Positions 12,834 through 25,610 of a stretch of 64,000 nt of DNA are shown one piece after another. Source of the DNA: Phorcus lineatus (taxonomy: Eukaryota; Mollusca; Gastropoda; Trochida; Trochidae). Below the pieces are notes generated by a model. The model did not search any database, was not told where the DNA came from, and saw only the letters and a program-made list of their open reading frames with translations. A program made the translations under genes and the position numbers. The stretch's first letter is position 1; each line of letters starts with the position of its first letter. The stretch is taken from the NCBI GenBank assembly GCA_921293015.1, contig OV121090.1, forward strand, positions 4,464,001 through 4,528,000, read 5' to 3'.

Positions 12834-12922
12834 TATCAGATACTAAAGATTCAACGTGTGTCTATCTGTTTTACTAAAGAAAAATAATCAATAGACACAC
12901 GTTGAATCTTTAGTATCTGATA
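12834..12922. repeat. Perfect 32-bp inverted repeat (hairpin 2) with the same spacer
   Basis: Arms at 12834-12865 and 12891-12922 are exact reverse complements and unrelated in sequence to hairpin 1. The 25-nt spacer at 12866-12890 is identical to 12761-12785 in hairpin 1. The equivalent part of unit B near 6.7 kb lacks the structure. Confidence 0.92.
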
Positions 12923-15900
12923 ATCACAAATTGGAAAAAGAAACTTTACACAGATATGTTGAACTGTATTTATAATTCTTTGCCTAACTTCAAGACCAAA
13001 AAGTAAACTTTGAAAACTTGATGGAATGTTTAAAGCTGAAGAACTATAATCAACATCCTCTGTAATCTTAACATTGTTTTATTTGAGGACCGGAGTTAGT
13101 TTAGAATTTTATTGTATTCACATCAAAAGTGGCTTGCTGTCACCAGCCTTTGATAGTTTTCAAATATTTCCAATTGGTGACAGTATTCTACCATTTATAA
13201 AATCGAAATTGGCAGACAGTCTCTCAACTTGATATACATTATCTAAAATACCCAATAGTCTCTCATTTGCAAAACGCCTTCACTGTATTATCTTAACCGT
13301 TATCTTCAGTATATTCATGGTGGGTCCTCAGGAGTTGTCAGATCAAAGGAAACATCTCGCCCAATAATGTCTCTACACTGTCTCGTTATACTCAGTTTCA
13401 GAACCCTTCGATATCTTCTCTTTATGATAATGTATGAAACGTGAAACAGGTAAGATATCCATATCAAATAGCAAGGTATAACTCTTAAAACGTTAGCACA
13501 TTTCTTGAAATCCTTAAAGTGTTAATTATGTAAGAAATTGCATAACACTTATTTACACTTATCATTTTTTCCGACTTGTATTTAATTGTGTTGCATTGAA
13601 AAGGAATAATTGATTTTATTTATTGGACATTTACTAGAATTTTATACTTGTGACAGAGACAGAATGCTGATTAAGTCACTCAATGAACGTCCACATGGCA
13701 AAAAGATTAGAATTAGTAGAAGTAAAACGTAAAAATAGCTTCACAGATTTTGGTATTATCAAATTAAGTCAATAATAACAATGTTGCAGAAAAAACTCAT
13801 AATATTCCTGAACTAACGCGTGTCATCGCTGAAACGAAATTGACTCATAAGCTTCTTGACTGTGATAAATATATACATATAAGTAATATGTATATTTTGA
13901 ATTGGCTTGATAAGTACACGGAAATGGCTAAGAGTCTTCATGTTATATACGAGTGAGCATTTGAACAGAAAAAACATTTGGATTTGAAATTGACATTGTG
14001 TCAAATCAACTTTTGAACTAATCAATAAAAAACCTAATGTGTGTTCCAGCGGTTATCAGCTAAAAAATATTTTGAGAACAAATAAGTCTTTAATCAGTGC
14101 TATTTCAAGTAGATGAAGGAGGTCACAGTTCAAGTTATTTATTTCCTGACATATGAATACTTCATACCTATCAACAAACCAAGGACTGATGAGCTATTAT
14201 GTCTAATTTGTTATATGATTTAAGAATTCCAATTATTAAATTATTATTTAGTGACAGTTATCCTTAAAAAAATATACACTCACTTGAAGCATACCGTATG
14301 TGTTTAAACTAAATTATGACACTTAATTAAGGAATTGAAATTCAAACATTATGTGGCTATACTATGACAAAATCGTCAATTATAATGATTTTCTTCATTA
14401 TTTTATTTTTTAAGTGTTGTTAAATAAAACATATAGATTATTTAAAACTTTACCAAACAATTATTAAATTTTTAAAGTACTTCAGCTTTTATTCTGCACT
14501 GTTCAATACTAGTTTTCAAAGCTTCTAATTTTTATCATTTTCTTACTTTTTCAGACTTAATTTAATCTATATATACTTTTAAGTGTGAGTTTTTAAGTAT
14601 TACTATGTGGAGCGTGACCTAGGTGACATCAACTTTAACAGATAGGTTTCAATCTGTGGTTTGTAACACTGGAAAGCCTGAATATGACTTTGAACACCCT
14701 GCAATACTGAATAGTTGAATTCTGGATACTTTATTTGATAAACATTTACTTAAAGATAAAGTAAGATTCGCACAATTGTTTACAGCGTGTAACGAGAAAG
14801 AACATCTGATTTCCCTCCATCTGACAGATACTATAATTTCCTGTACTAGAATGATACAACCGGTATTCTATTAAACACCAGCTCATTTATGTTTTTGGTT
14901 AATGGTGTCTGGGGGAAAAAATAATTGATTCCAGAGACATCATGTCCAAGTTTGTGTTTAACGTGTGTGTGCAGTCATAAATAATAGCTGTAAAACGTTG
15001 AAACAATTCTTTTGAGCAATATCTAGTTTGAAAAGAAACTTTTACTGCTACCTTTTTGAAGATTTCGTAACAGTCTTATATAAGCAAAATATACATATAA
15101 TTGGAACCGGCCTCATAGGAAACAATCACAATTTGGCGTTTGTGGACAAACACTTTCACACATCACACAAGGAGAGATGTTCATTTAAACATTCTTATAT
15201 ACCAAAAACCGTTTCTGAAGTATGCTTATCTTTAGTAGTAGACTGTCAGTAATTTGTAATAATAATTAAATATGAAAATGAAATATATCATGACAACTGT
15301 GTTTGAAAAAAGCAGAAATGTATAGTGGTGATAACACTTATCACTGTCTTGCATATATTCAAGAACGAAAAGAGGTCAACTCCATCGCAATTTAAGAAAA
15401 CAGATATGCTCCTGATACCGATTAGAAAGAAGTAACATTTTTCATTTCATGAACGCCATTCGCGGTGTTGCCGTAATGAAGTGAAATCAATAGTTCCTCG
15501 AGCAGTAGAAATTGATAGCATGAATTTTCATTGATAAGAGTTATACAGACAGACAAAAACATAGCAATTAGAATAGTGTGAAATTATTGTTTTGTTTAGA
15601 TACTTTTTATTGAAACTTGCATATAGGAAAATACCTTGTCAAGTGGTTTCTCCTTACGCAAAATATCCTGAAATGTAATAATAAAAACAAAACTAGCATA
15701 AATACCCTCGCTGCCCATAGGGGTCATAGACGCTTCAGATACAGTTATTGAAGAAGGATAATTTTTTCTCAATGAAATAATCAAAATATTTCATTCAAAG
15801 ATTTTACCTCGCGTTTTATAGAGCTAGCATCTTAACTGATGGACAAAAGAAACGCAACCACTTGAAATCTGAAATTATTAAAACTCCCAAACTCAGCTTC

Positions 15901-16693
15901 AAATCTTACCACATGAAAACACATCGCCTAAATGGAACATTGAATTATTCCTGTAGAATATGAATTTACAGCGCATGCTTGTCCTAATCTTTGTCTCACA
16001 ACGGATATCACCCTTTTCATACATAGAAAAAATAGCCTATTTTCCATGGGTATCTAATTAAAGCAACGAGATTGTCATATGTGTTATTGATCTACAAAAC
16101 TTGCTACTGCTACTTAAACAGGTCATTTGTTTTAGGTCTAATGATTGAGAATAGTGTCAAAGACCATAGAGCAATCAAGTAATCGATTGCCTTTCAGGTC
16201 GATAATTCTCACTAATTCACATGTCATTATATAGTTATAAACAATTAATAAAAGTAGTAGTAGTAGAGCCGTGATGCAAGAGTTGTTCAAATGAATTTCA
16301 ATGAAATCACAAAGATAAAGATAAAGTTGATGTCAAATGAACGCACATGATTCAAACAAACATTTGATGATGAATGTCTAAGTTAAAGTTATAAAACCTA
16401 GCGAAGGCATATGTAGAATATCATGAGTGCCTTACGGAAGCTCAAGCAAATCTTCTACGTATACGTAGACAAGCTAATTGCAACTTCGTATGTTAAGATG
16501 AGAGATGATAAAGTTCTTAAAGAGGAAGAACAGGATAATAATATAGATGTTTGATTGCAGTCGCTGGATAACACCTAAGAGAAAATGAGAAAGAACTTAG
16601 TTCATATATTATAAAAGTACTGAATCCTTGACTTTATAAATTACCAGGAAACGTTATCTTTCTTCAACTTTTCAATTTAACAATTTGTTGACA

Positions 16694-16992
16694 GAGTGAA
16701 TGAGTGAGTAAGTAGGGTTGTCATGCCTTCAACATAATTCAACAAGATCGTTCTTAGTAGTGGGGAAAGAAGTTTAAAATGGATCGAAAGGTTGAAGGAA
16801 TTTGCCTACAGAAAGGTAAAGCGAGTGGAAGACAGCAGGTTTTAGAACGACACAAATTTGGTCTGGCTTCTTCTCTCAGTGGACCAGTCCAGCTTTGATG
16901 CCCCGACAATTAGAATTTAGGCTCCGACTGACATAGCTTTTAGCGTCATGGAAGCATCATAACCACTACATCGTATTAAGGTATATAGCCAG
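16694..16992 (-). mobile_element. Old, diverged copy of the ACTC-tailed SINE
   Basis: Reads from a GAGTGAATGAGTGAGTAAG tail through GCAGGTTTTAGAACGACAC and AAATTTGGTCTGGCTTCT to a CCACTACATCGTATTAAGG head. This order matches the minus-strand copies at 39.07-39.38 and 40.31-40.62 kb. Divergence is clearly higher than in those copies, so this is an early insertion. Confidence 0.75.
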
Positions 16993-17619
16993 GTCGTAAC
17001 AAGTTTATACTCTTACAACACTCACACGCAATTTTGATTTTTTTAACATGACAGTAAAACACACTTGTAATGAAGAATGATACATATGTACACCGTACTG
17101 CTCTAATGTTGAATAGAGAAAATTTTTGAAGATATACACATTCTTTATTGCAAGATTGCAACGTTTCGGTGTAGATACTAACACCGTTGTAAATTCATTA
17201 AACTTTCTCTCTATTAATCTTACCAACTTCTAAATGCACCGTAAAGATGCTCAAATTTTGATTCTCATTATAATGGCCATCAACAAAACTACATGCTTTA
17301 ACTAGATTTGTCTATAGTTGTATTTAACACGATGACTTTGGTGCGAAATGCACATGAGATCTAAATTAACAATATTTAGGTCAATATTCATTCTTTTCAC
17401 ATCTTAATGAAAATTAAAAGCCGTAAAAGTATTGAAGACATATGATTTTGAATTTTTTAATTCCCTTGTTGCTGTGCTAATATAAACCACAGAGTGAATT
17501 ACAAGAGTAAATTATTTGCTATGTCTTCTGGTAAAATGTCAATATTGGTATAGAGAGGTAGATTGATGAATGTTCAAGTGGGCTGTACGGAATGAAAATG
17601 GTGCAATTTAACCACTAGT

Positions 17620-17850
17620 AGTATTGACAGTAGGATATCGAGTCTCACACCTATGTGCTCTCTGAGCGTGACTCCACATCTTGTTTCTTCCTTTAAGTTA
17701 ACAGTGCACTTTATGTCTACATTTACCATGCGTTTGAGAAATCCGATCGAGCTTAATTTTGTAAGTCAAATACTATCTGCAAGTTTACAAACATTTCTTT
17801 TTTGGTGCCAACTGACTCGATTTGGCTACTGGAAGTTGTTCACACCTTTC
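17620..17850 (-). pseudogene. Decayed relative of the 4.1-kb cysteine-rich ORF
   Basis: The minus strand reads GFLKRMVNVDIKCTVNL, then KEETRCGVTL and further residues without a stop, aligning with GFLQMNEMCTVNL in the ORF at 4126-4464. Upstream the frame is broken by stops. It is the best-kept of the two later copies. No family is recognised. Coding origin is inferred from the partly kept cysteines only. Confidence 0.3.
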
Positions 17851-17870
17851 ATTTAATGATCAATCGCAGA

Positions 17871-18354
17871 TTTACCTATAGTAAGTAACAGAAGAAAATG
17901 GACAAATTAATTTACTTACAAGGATTAAGTTTATTTTTGGCAACAGTCGGTTGTTTTCATTCAACTTTTTGTTTGACATTTTATACATGTTTAAATCTAT
18001 TTGGATCTATCAATTTGTTTTCGTTGAAGATTACATTCAAGACAAAAGTATCATGTTCCATACTAGTGTATAGACACAGTGTTGCAGTTAAACATTTAAG
18101 ATTTGTGAGTTAAACAGTAACTGTTCCAACCTTAAATGTCATTGTTTTTTCTAATTGACCTATCTCCTTTCAAGGCAAAAAGTAATACTGGTTTTATTTA
18201 CCTATAATTTGTTGATATTCTATACATGCTTGTTTTTCTGAATTATTCACTATTCTCTAATAATTTGTGTACACTCTCGTTTATTAAGATTTTGAATGAC
18301 ATGTGTGTAAATCGAATTATCTACAAAGTAATTGTTTGTGTAATAAATACAAAA
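17871..18354. other. Unassigned stretch before LINE
   Basis: AT-rich. A 71-codon frame near 17.9-18.1 kb has no recognisable domain. Confidence 0.35.
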
Positions 18355-20505
18355 AGGATTCTGGGGTCTTATAAAAAGATATTCAAGAAAATCAAATAAG
18401 AAATGTGGTATATCGGCAGAAACATGGCATTCTTACTTTAATGATTTACTAAACCCCAAAGTTAATACTGCTTGTGAATTTAATGAGTTCGATGATTTTG
18501 TTGATAATGTAATTGCAATGATTGTATGGACAGTGATTTGTCGTACGACATGAGCACAGATGAGGTTAAGGCAGCTATAGATAAACTGAAACTTAATAAA
18601 TCTCCTGGTGATGACGGGATACCATCAGAATTTTTCAAGTCTGTAAAAGATAACATTGCACCATATCTTGCTCTACTATTTTCCCATATACTTTCTAAAG
18701 GTAAAGTTCTAAAGCGTGGATTTCTGCATTAATAATACCATTTATAAGAAAGGATCAACAAATTAATCTAGCAATCACAGGGGCATTTCATTACTAAATG
18801 GCATGATCATACTTTTTACAACAATTATTAATACGAGAATACATGATTATGTTGAAAATGTTGGCCTAATTGGTGAATATCAAGTTGGTTTTAGGAAAAA
18901 CCATACTACGATAGATAATATATTCACTCTGCAATCTATCATTCAAAAACATACAACAAGAAAACAAGGTAAATTCTATTGTGCATTTGTTGATTTTAAA
19001 AAGGCGTTCGACATGGTTAATAGGACAAAGCTTCTCTATCTTCCTTTGAATAATGGGATACATGGAAACATTTTTACAAAGTTTTACAAGATTTGTATAA
19101 AAAATGAAATCTGCAGTCGTAATAGAAGGTAGGACACTGTCTGATTATTTCAACTGCTCTACAGGAGTAAGACAGGGTAGTGCACTTAGTTCGCTGTTGT
19201 TTTCCATATTTATTAAGGAGCTGACCGAGTCTATTAGTGAAGTATTTGATTATGGAATATTTATAATATTTTGTCTTTACTCTTTGCGGATGATTTAGTT
19301 CTGGTTGCTGATACACCTCTCAAGCTACAAAAGAAATTAGATTTTTTCCAGAGCTGTTGTTTAAAATTGGGTGTGGAGATTAATAATGCCAAAACTAGGG
19401 CGGCTGTCAACATTTGAAAAATTGACCTATGATAATATAGAAATCAAAGTGGTCAATGCATATAAGTATTTCGTTATAATGATGACACCTAAACTTGTGT
19501 GGAGATCATGTTATGTTTTAGCACAACAAGCAAACAAAGCTTTGTTCCCTATAAAGAGTCTTATTTTTGTAAATATGATGTAAGTATTCGTGATGCATTT
19601 AAGATATCTGATATGAAAATTGTTCCAATCTTATTGTATAGTAGCGAAATGTGGGGATATGAGGAAATGAATCAACTTTAAATCGTTCATCGATCAAATT
19701 TGTATTGAATGTTACTAAAACCTTCCATAATGTCGCCATATATGGAGAATGTGGGAGATATCCCTTGTACACCAATTCTTGTTTAAACTGCATCAGATAT
19801 TGGTTCAGATTGATTACCATGCCATCATCTAGATACCCTCATCAATCATATCTTATGTTAAAGCAAACTTTATATAGAAAACATACTAACAAGGCATCTA
19901 TGATTAAACAGCTATTATTCACTTATGGGTTTGGACATGTCTGGGTACAACAGGGAGTAGGGGATACAGTTATATTTTTAATGATATTCAAGGAAAGATT
20001 AATTGATTGTGCAAAACAAGACTGGCACGCAGAACTTACAGATAAAGTCTCACTGCAATTCTATTCCACAATAAAAACATCATTTACTTCTGGAATGTAT
20101 ATATATGACATCAAAAATACAAAGTAAAGGATGGCATTGCTAATTTTCAGAAGCTGTTACAACCGTCTTGGAATACAATGTATTAGAAAAGGTTTTTGTG
20201 ACTATGACAATTCTGATACTAAATGTTCTTTAGATAATGTAACTGAAGATGAAATGCATATTCTATATCATTGTCCAATGTATCAAACTCTTCGTGATGA
20301 TGTACCGTTATTATTCAGTCACAAGAAAAATATAAATAGTCTTATGTATTTAAATGAATCTAATGATCATATTTTCCTGATGGAAAAATTCTTATATAAT
20401 TTGTTTCCTTTAATCCTTTAATGCGCATGTGTATGAATTTTCATGCGGTTTTTTCCAATGTATTATATTATGGGTCAAATGATAAAACAATAAAACCACT
20501 GACTT
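18355..20505 (+). mobile_element. 5'-truncated, broken LINE with reverse transcriptase
   Basis: Reverse-transcriptase pieces lie in order in changing frames. A linker with LKLNKSPGDDGIPSEFF lies near 18.6 kb. A finger region with GEYQVGFRKNHTTIDNIF and motif A FVDFKKAFDMV lies near 18.9-19.0 kb. GVRQGSALSSLLFSIFI lies near 19.16 kb, and the active-site FADDLV is readable near 19.29 kb after a frame change. A thumb-like region and a C-terminal segment with CSLDNVTEDEMHILYHC (a CCHC-type finger) follow at 20.2-20.3 kb. The element has at least five frame breaks and no endonuclease domain, so it is dead. It ends after a polyadenylation-like AATAAAACCACTGACTTG. The clade is probably in the I/Jockey range, uncertain. 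It sits just beyond duplication unit C. Confidence 0.85.
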
Positions 20506-20563
20506 GAATTAAATACAAATTAAAATACACTGGACAATGTTTATTTGTAAAAAAGTAATGCTC

Positions 20564-20945
20564 AGACACACAGGTTCACCCAAAACGATCGTAAAATGGG
20601 GAAAAAATTGAAGCAAGTTCTATTTTCTTGAAAGGTGATTGTCAAGGTTTTTTGATAGCCTGGGTGTTATCATGACAGATTACTACTTAGAGAAGGCCCA
20701 ACCTATCAGCGGGCAAATAATGTGAATGTGAATGAAAGCAGCCATCAAGAACAAGCGGCAAAGGAAGCTCAGCGCAGGAGTGCTGCTCCTTTGGGACCAT
20801 CGGACTTCTTTCTCTTCCCAATTCTGAAGAACCTTTTACGTGGACGTGTTATATTCTGATGACAACTGCCTGGTTGCTGCATTGGAGACATTTCTTGAGA
20901 CCAAGGATGCGGAGTTCTACACGAAATTATTGATGTCAGAGGAGA
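20564..20945 (+). mobile_element. mariner transposase relic
   Basis: Pieces of a mariner catalytic domain appear in order but in shifting frames. A RHTGSPK word is followed by FDSLGVIMTDYYLEKAQPIS. Next come AAIKNKRQRKLSAGVLLL, then GPSDFFLFPILKNLLRG, then SDDNCLVAALETFLE. The HDN-type aspartate block expected after VLLL is altered to WDH, and about 30 codons between it and GPSDFF are missing. Several frame breaks and stops make it inactive. No terminal inverted repeats could be assigned, and the N-terminal DNA-binding part is absent. It directly follows the LINE tail. Confidence 0.85.
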
Positions 20946-21289
20946 TCATGTTGAAAATAAAATGCAAAATATGATACTTTGATCTTGTTTTCTATGTCAT
21001 TTTACGAACTTTTTCATTAAGCATCGTATTTTGATTCCATTTGATAATGTTACATATTTTAATGATATTTAAAATATGGTGATAAGTAAATAAAAGTTAT
21101 AAAAGCAGCTACTCATGTGATGTCCATGTCATGACATGAACTTTAATTATCATATATTTTGTATTTGGGATATGAATATGTGATATGTTTTGAATGGAAA
21201 CCATAATATTTTATGTTTCCAAACAGATGAAAGTCAAACAAAATACATTGAAAATCACAGCAACGAACGAGGTACAGTCTTGTCAGGAA
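20946..21289. other. Unassigned stretch
   Basis: AT-rich, no supported feature. Confidence 0.35.
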
Positions 21290-21430
21290 AATTTACATGA
21301 ATGAGAAAGAAATGGATAAAGTTATGATTATTTGGGATTTCGGATAGTTCACAAATCAATCGAGAAACAACTAAAGACGATTTTAAGACGCTCTCTCAAG
21401 AATCTGCTTAAAAACTATTGTTTAAGAATA
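21290..21430. repeat. Possible fourth trace of the 6-kb duplicated segment
   Basis: The sequence resembles the 6.56-6.66 and 12.53-12.63 kb blocks: ATGATTATTTGGGATTTC, then CACAAATCAATCGAG, then AAGACGATTTTAAGACG. The match is short and diverged. Confidence 0.4.
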
Positions 21431-24400
21431 TTTTAACGTGTGATGGATATCAATTGTTGTATAATAATCTTATGTCATTTTAGTAAGACATTTTCTTAAG
21501 TTTCCTTGGTTTCAAGTTTTAGATATGTTTGCCTCGTATGGATACTCATGTAAAATACATTTGATCAGATGTATACCAGATATGCATTGCAATTAGGCAG
21601 GAAAAAGATGCCCTTTAATTGGCACAGACATATAGGCATTTGAAATGACTGGGAATGATTTTGAACATTTTTAAATAACAGAACAAAATTCGTTGCTCAG
21701 TTCTTTATCTAGTAAACCACTTTGTACCATATTCTTATTCCTCTGACGAATTTTCAAATAGATGGATATATACATTTGGATTGATGAATAGTGTTCTATG
21801 CTTAATAATCATAATACTACGGATATTTATATGGCGCCTTTTCCATTTACTAATATATGCTCAATGCAATACCCAGTTTCTACATCATAATTCTGAAGGA
21901 GGTGTAATTTCAAAGCAGCTACTTTTAGAATACTGTGGCAGAAAACTGAATTTACAGTGTAAATTTTAAAACATCACAACATCAAAATATATAGGATTGT
22001 CAAATGGTTTGTTTAAAAAAACTGAACGATCATTTTCAATGCATAATTTCACCAGATTGTCTTTTACTAAGGTGATGCTACCTGTGTTCATAGACATTAA
22101 ACAACATGACAGATGATTGCACCATTGTAAGAGATACAAGGAATGTTATCTGATATGAAACTAGTAAACTGGCAGATTTCTCTAAACATACTTGAGTTAG
22201 TAACTCAACATCCTGTTTATTACCATCAGTTATATACCTTTCTTATCTTTTATCACGGATGCCTTAATTATATCACAAACATGTTGAAAGATTGTAAGCT
22301 GTTATAAAGCAAATTTAAATAATTATAGAAAGAATTGTGTAGGTGTTCGATTTCTTTTTTAGATATCGAGGAACGAATTAAAGTATGAAGATAATATTTA
22401 TATCTAATTACTCATTTAGCTAAATGGTTGGATTTTTCATTTTTCAGACGATACGCGCAATCAGGGAGCAGTCTGCCACCCTACATTCTATTGTGAACTT
22501 TTTTAACACCAATGAACTGAAACTACCAAGGTGATCTTACTAAAATGACATGCTTTTAATTTAAAGAAATGTTTATTGATGATTTGAATATTTTCAGAAT
22601 TCAAACACACTAAACCGTACATCGAGGTTTTTATTGTAACATTAGAATGTAAAAATAATCATTTAATATATAACATTGAGTAAAATGTTTCAACTTTATC
22701 AGAGCTTATCGATGAATCTCAAATTAAACCCTGGGTTTAAGCTATATCAACACCTGAGCAATTCATATATGTTGCTCCATTTATGTCATAACTAATAAAA
22801 AACTAATAAAAGATAAATAGTTTATTCTTTAATTGAGAAAAAGTAACAACCTTACGAGTTACGTTTAGTAAGTAAATTTATAAAAGCGTCAGATTTATTG
22901 CAGTAGCTCTAATGTATTTGGATGCAAGGTAAGATTTCAGAAATAATGATTGAAACTTCTTATAAAATTGAATACCAAAGAGAGTGATTACCTGTGAATA
23001 TATTAGATTAAGACTATGTACTAGTCTTTTATCAAGAATTATTAATAGAGAGTTCATGCTTAGATAACTATAATGGATAAACAACTGGAGACTAAGGAGT
23101 CATTTGATGAGATTTAGGGATCATTAATGCCAACTTTCCATAATTTCACCCAAGACTGATATTCAGATTGTCAGGAATGATCATCACAGTTATTAACATT
23201 TAATATAATTGCAATAAGCTTCTCCATCTATGTTTGATTGAATCAATTAAGTGAAATGGATCAGTAAACAGTCGTTCTTCAAGAAATACATCTTACCAGT
23301 GCTCCTTGTTAGGTGTGTACATTTAAAATCTTTAATGAATTGTTTATTTGAGTACAGTTTGAGATTGAGTATTGACTTAAAATTCTATGCAACATTTGAT
23401 TTACTTTCAATACGGTAATCAGGCGCAATAGATTAAACGTCATTGAAAAATTTACCGGATGATAAAATGATTAAGCAAAAGAAAATTCTGTTTTATGTCA
23501 ATGGTTATTTGTAAAAACTGTCTGCAACGATTGTACATTTAAACCACTACTTTTCAATACCTCCTTTGATGGATCTGATTTATTCACAATGTCTCAGTAA
23601 TTATTTATACATCGTCCATATACCTTTGTATTAACAATGTCTATAATATAAAACCCGTCCATCAACCTTTGTGTGCACATGTCAAAAGTTATCTCAAAGA
23701 TGATAAGATTTCTTGTGTTAGAAATTAGATTCCTGCAAATAATAATAGGATAACGTGATGTGAATAAAATGGATGCTAGATATCCATTTCCGGACCATAT
23801 TCAATTTCCTAATGAATGATCATCGTTATGTCTTAAACGTCTGGGCTGTGAATTCTAGTGTAGGTCACGTTCAATGTTGCAATTCATTGACACGGACCTT
23901 AGAAACACTTACTTTTCTAGCCAAATGACATTTTGACTAGGTAATCTGATAAATTGTTCACATTTAATGTCATATTTATACCGAATATATGTGTCTGAGG
24001 TGTTATTTCATAACGTATTAAGAAGAAACATTGTGTAGAAAACAGGGAACTCAATAAACAACAAAGATTATCATGGACTATATATTGAAAAGTAAATATT
24101 GCCTTGTGTATAAGGTAATGTATTTTCTATACAAATCCATCATTTTAAGATACCGAGAAATGGTGTCCTTGAAATAACCATGCAGCTAATAAAAACTTCG
24201 CTTGAAGCTTCCACTATGAGTTCTTATTTATTACTCGCCGAATGAAGATATCGCCGTTTAATAATTTTATTTTGAATTTATTTAAAAGTGATACGAAGAA
24301 TAGGTTATAAACAAAACATGAAGTGATAACACCACTCTCATAATTTCAGAACTGATAAATAGATGTGTTTTAAATCATTAAATGCGCTGACAGTCTAATA

Positions 24401-24747
24401 GACAGCTTTTACATAGGCAACATTCGTCGGGGTTGACGATTTGATTTAAACTTCGATCCCCGTAAATTGGCTCAAGGCCAAACGGGATGAATGGACGCTG
24501 ATTTCTTACAGAGCTAAGTTCGTAGGCGAAGAGAACTTTCCTTTCAATGATCCTGATTATCTGTGGAAAGAAAGGGAATAATATCCCTGAGTAGAATAGA
24601 GAGAAAAGGAACATCTTTCAAGATGTCAAGGGAAGTGTTAATTGAAGACAAATCTGTTCACCACACCTACGCATTGGTTTGAGACTGTTTGTAACATTAC
24701 AAGCAAAGTCAATATTGTTGAATATATGTAAGTTGACAATTATGATG
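21431..24747. other. Unassigned AT-rich stretch
   Basis: No domain, repeat or RNA signal that I can support. Reading frames stay below 80 codons and have no recognisable content. Confidence 0.4.
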
Positions 24748-25610
24748 TATACATAGAGAACAAAGTTGAGCACCCCCCTATTTTCAAAATTGCAAAATGC
24801 ATCTTTGGAGAAAAATACGACAATATGACTAAATAGATCCCCTTGACATAGAAACTAAAGTTTTTGTGACTTAGAATCTTTAAAATCATCATACATGATG
24901 ACATTTTGAGAACTTAAGACAAAAAACGTAATGGTACTGATTTTTCACCCAAAATAACTATCGTCCGTTTGTCAAAAGTATGCGATGGATTCTGATGTTA
25001 GTTGTCATGAAACACAATTTTAGTAACAGGTACAATTTTACACTTTAAAAAATCATGTATCCTTCACAATGAGGACATAATTGGGTTTTGAAATTTGACA
25101 AGAATTTTCCATAATTTTTAGAAAATGGCCATAACAAGACGATTTTGGAATAAAGGTGGTCTTCTTTAACTTTGATTCAGTAACCCTATACTTCTTTTTG
25201 CTTTATAGTCGTTGTTATGGTTAACGCTGCCCCATTTAGTACCTTTTTATGAATGGGTCATTTTCCAAAAAATGAGATTTTGGAGGTCCATAACTGCTGT
25301 AACTAGTGACTTTTGCTTAAGAGATCCATAATAAAGTTTGATCAGTGGAATAATGAAATAATACACATTAAAACAAAAAATATTGACTTTCTGAACAAAT
25401 TCACCTTTTGATCTAAAAATTACCAATTTGTATAACTACAATTATTCAAAATATCCGAAATGATATCTTAATAAAATTACGTTCTTAAATTGCAAAATTA
25501 TTATTCTATCATATCAAACAATTACTTTTACTGCAATGTGGTCCACTTTATTCTCAGACAAAACTTACTGGTGAAAAACTTGGGGGTGCTTAACTTTTTT
25601 CTTATGTATA
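24748..25610. mobile_element. Non-autonomous inverted-repeat DNA transposon, about 860 bp
   Basis: The left end TATACATAGAGAACAAAG followed by TTGAGCACCCCC pairs with the right end, whose reverse complement is TATACATAAGAAAAAAG then TTAAGCACCCCC. This gives about 30 bp of slightly diverged inverted repeat. A TA at each edge could be the target duplication, as in Tc1/mariner elements. The interior has no open frame of useful length, so it would depend on a partner transposase. Superfamily assignment is inference. Confidence 0.75.

Larger units (their letters stand above)
12510..17870. repeat. Segmental duplication unit C
   Basis: Third copy of the 6-kb segment. The GATTCTGATTATT block lies at 12548, CATCCTCTGTAATCTTAAC near 13052, GGAGTTGTCAGATCAAAG at 13330, and a CTGATTAAGTCACTCAATGA block near 13670. 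The TAATGGTGTCTG block is near 14901, CAGGTCGATAATTCT near 16196, GACAGTAGGATATCGAGTC near 17626, and AAGTTAACAGTGCACTTTATG near 17696. Additions private to this unit are the twin hairpins at 12.74-12.92 kb and an old SINE at 16.7-17.0 kb. Confidence 0.75.

Noticed and set aside
16453-16470. CTACGTATACGTAG palindrome as a regulatory site
   Set aside because: It is a short isolated palindrome with no supporting context.
20564-20945. Active mariner element
   Set aside because: Frame breaks, an internal loss and missing ends show that it is a relic.
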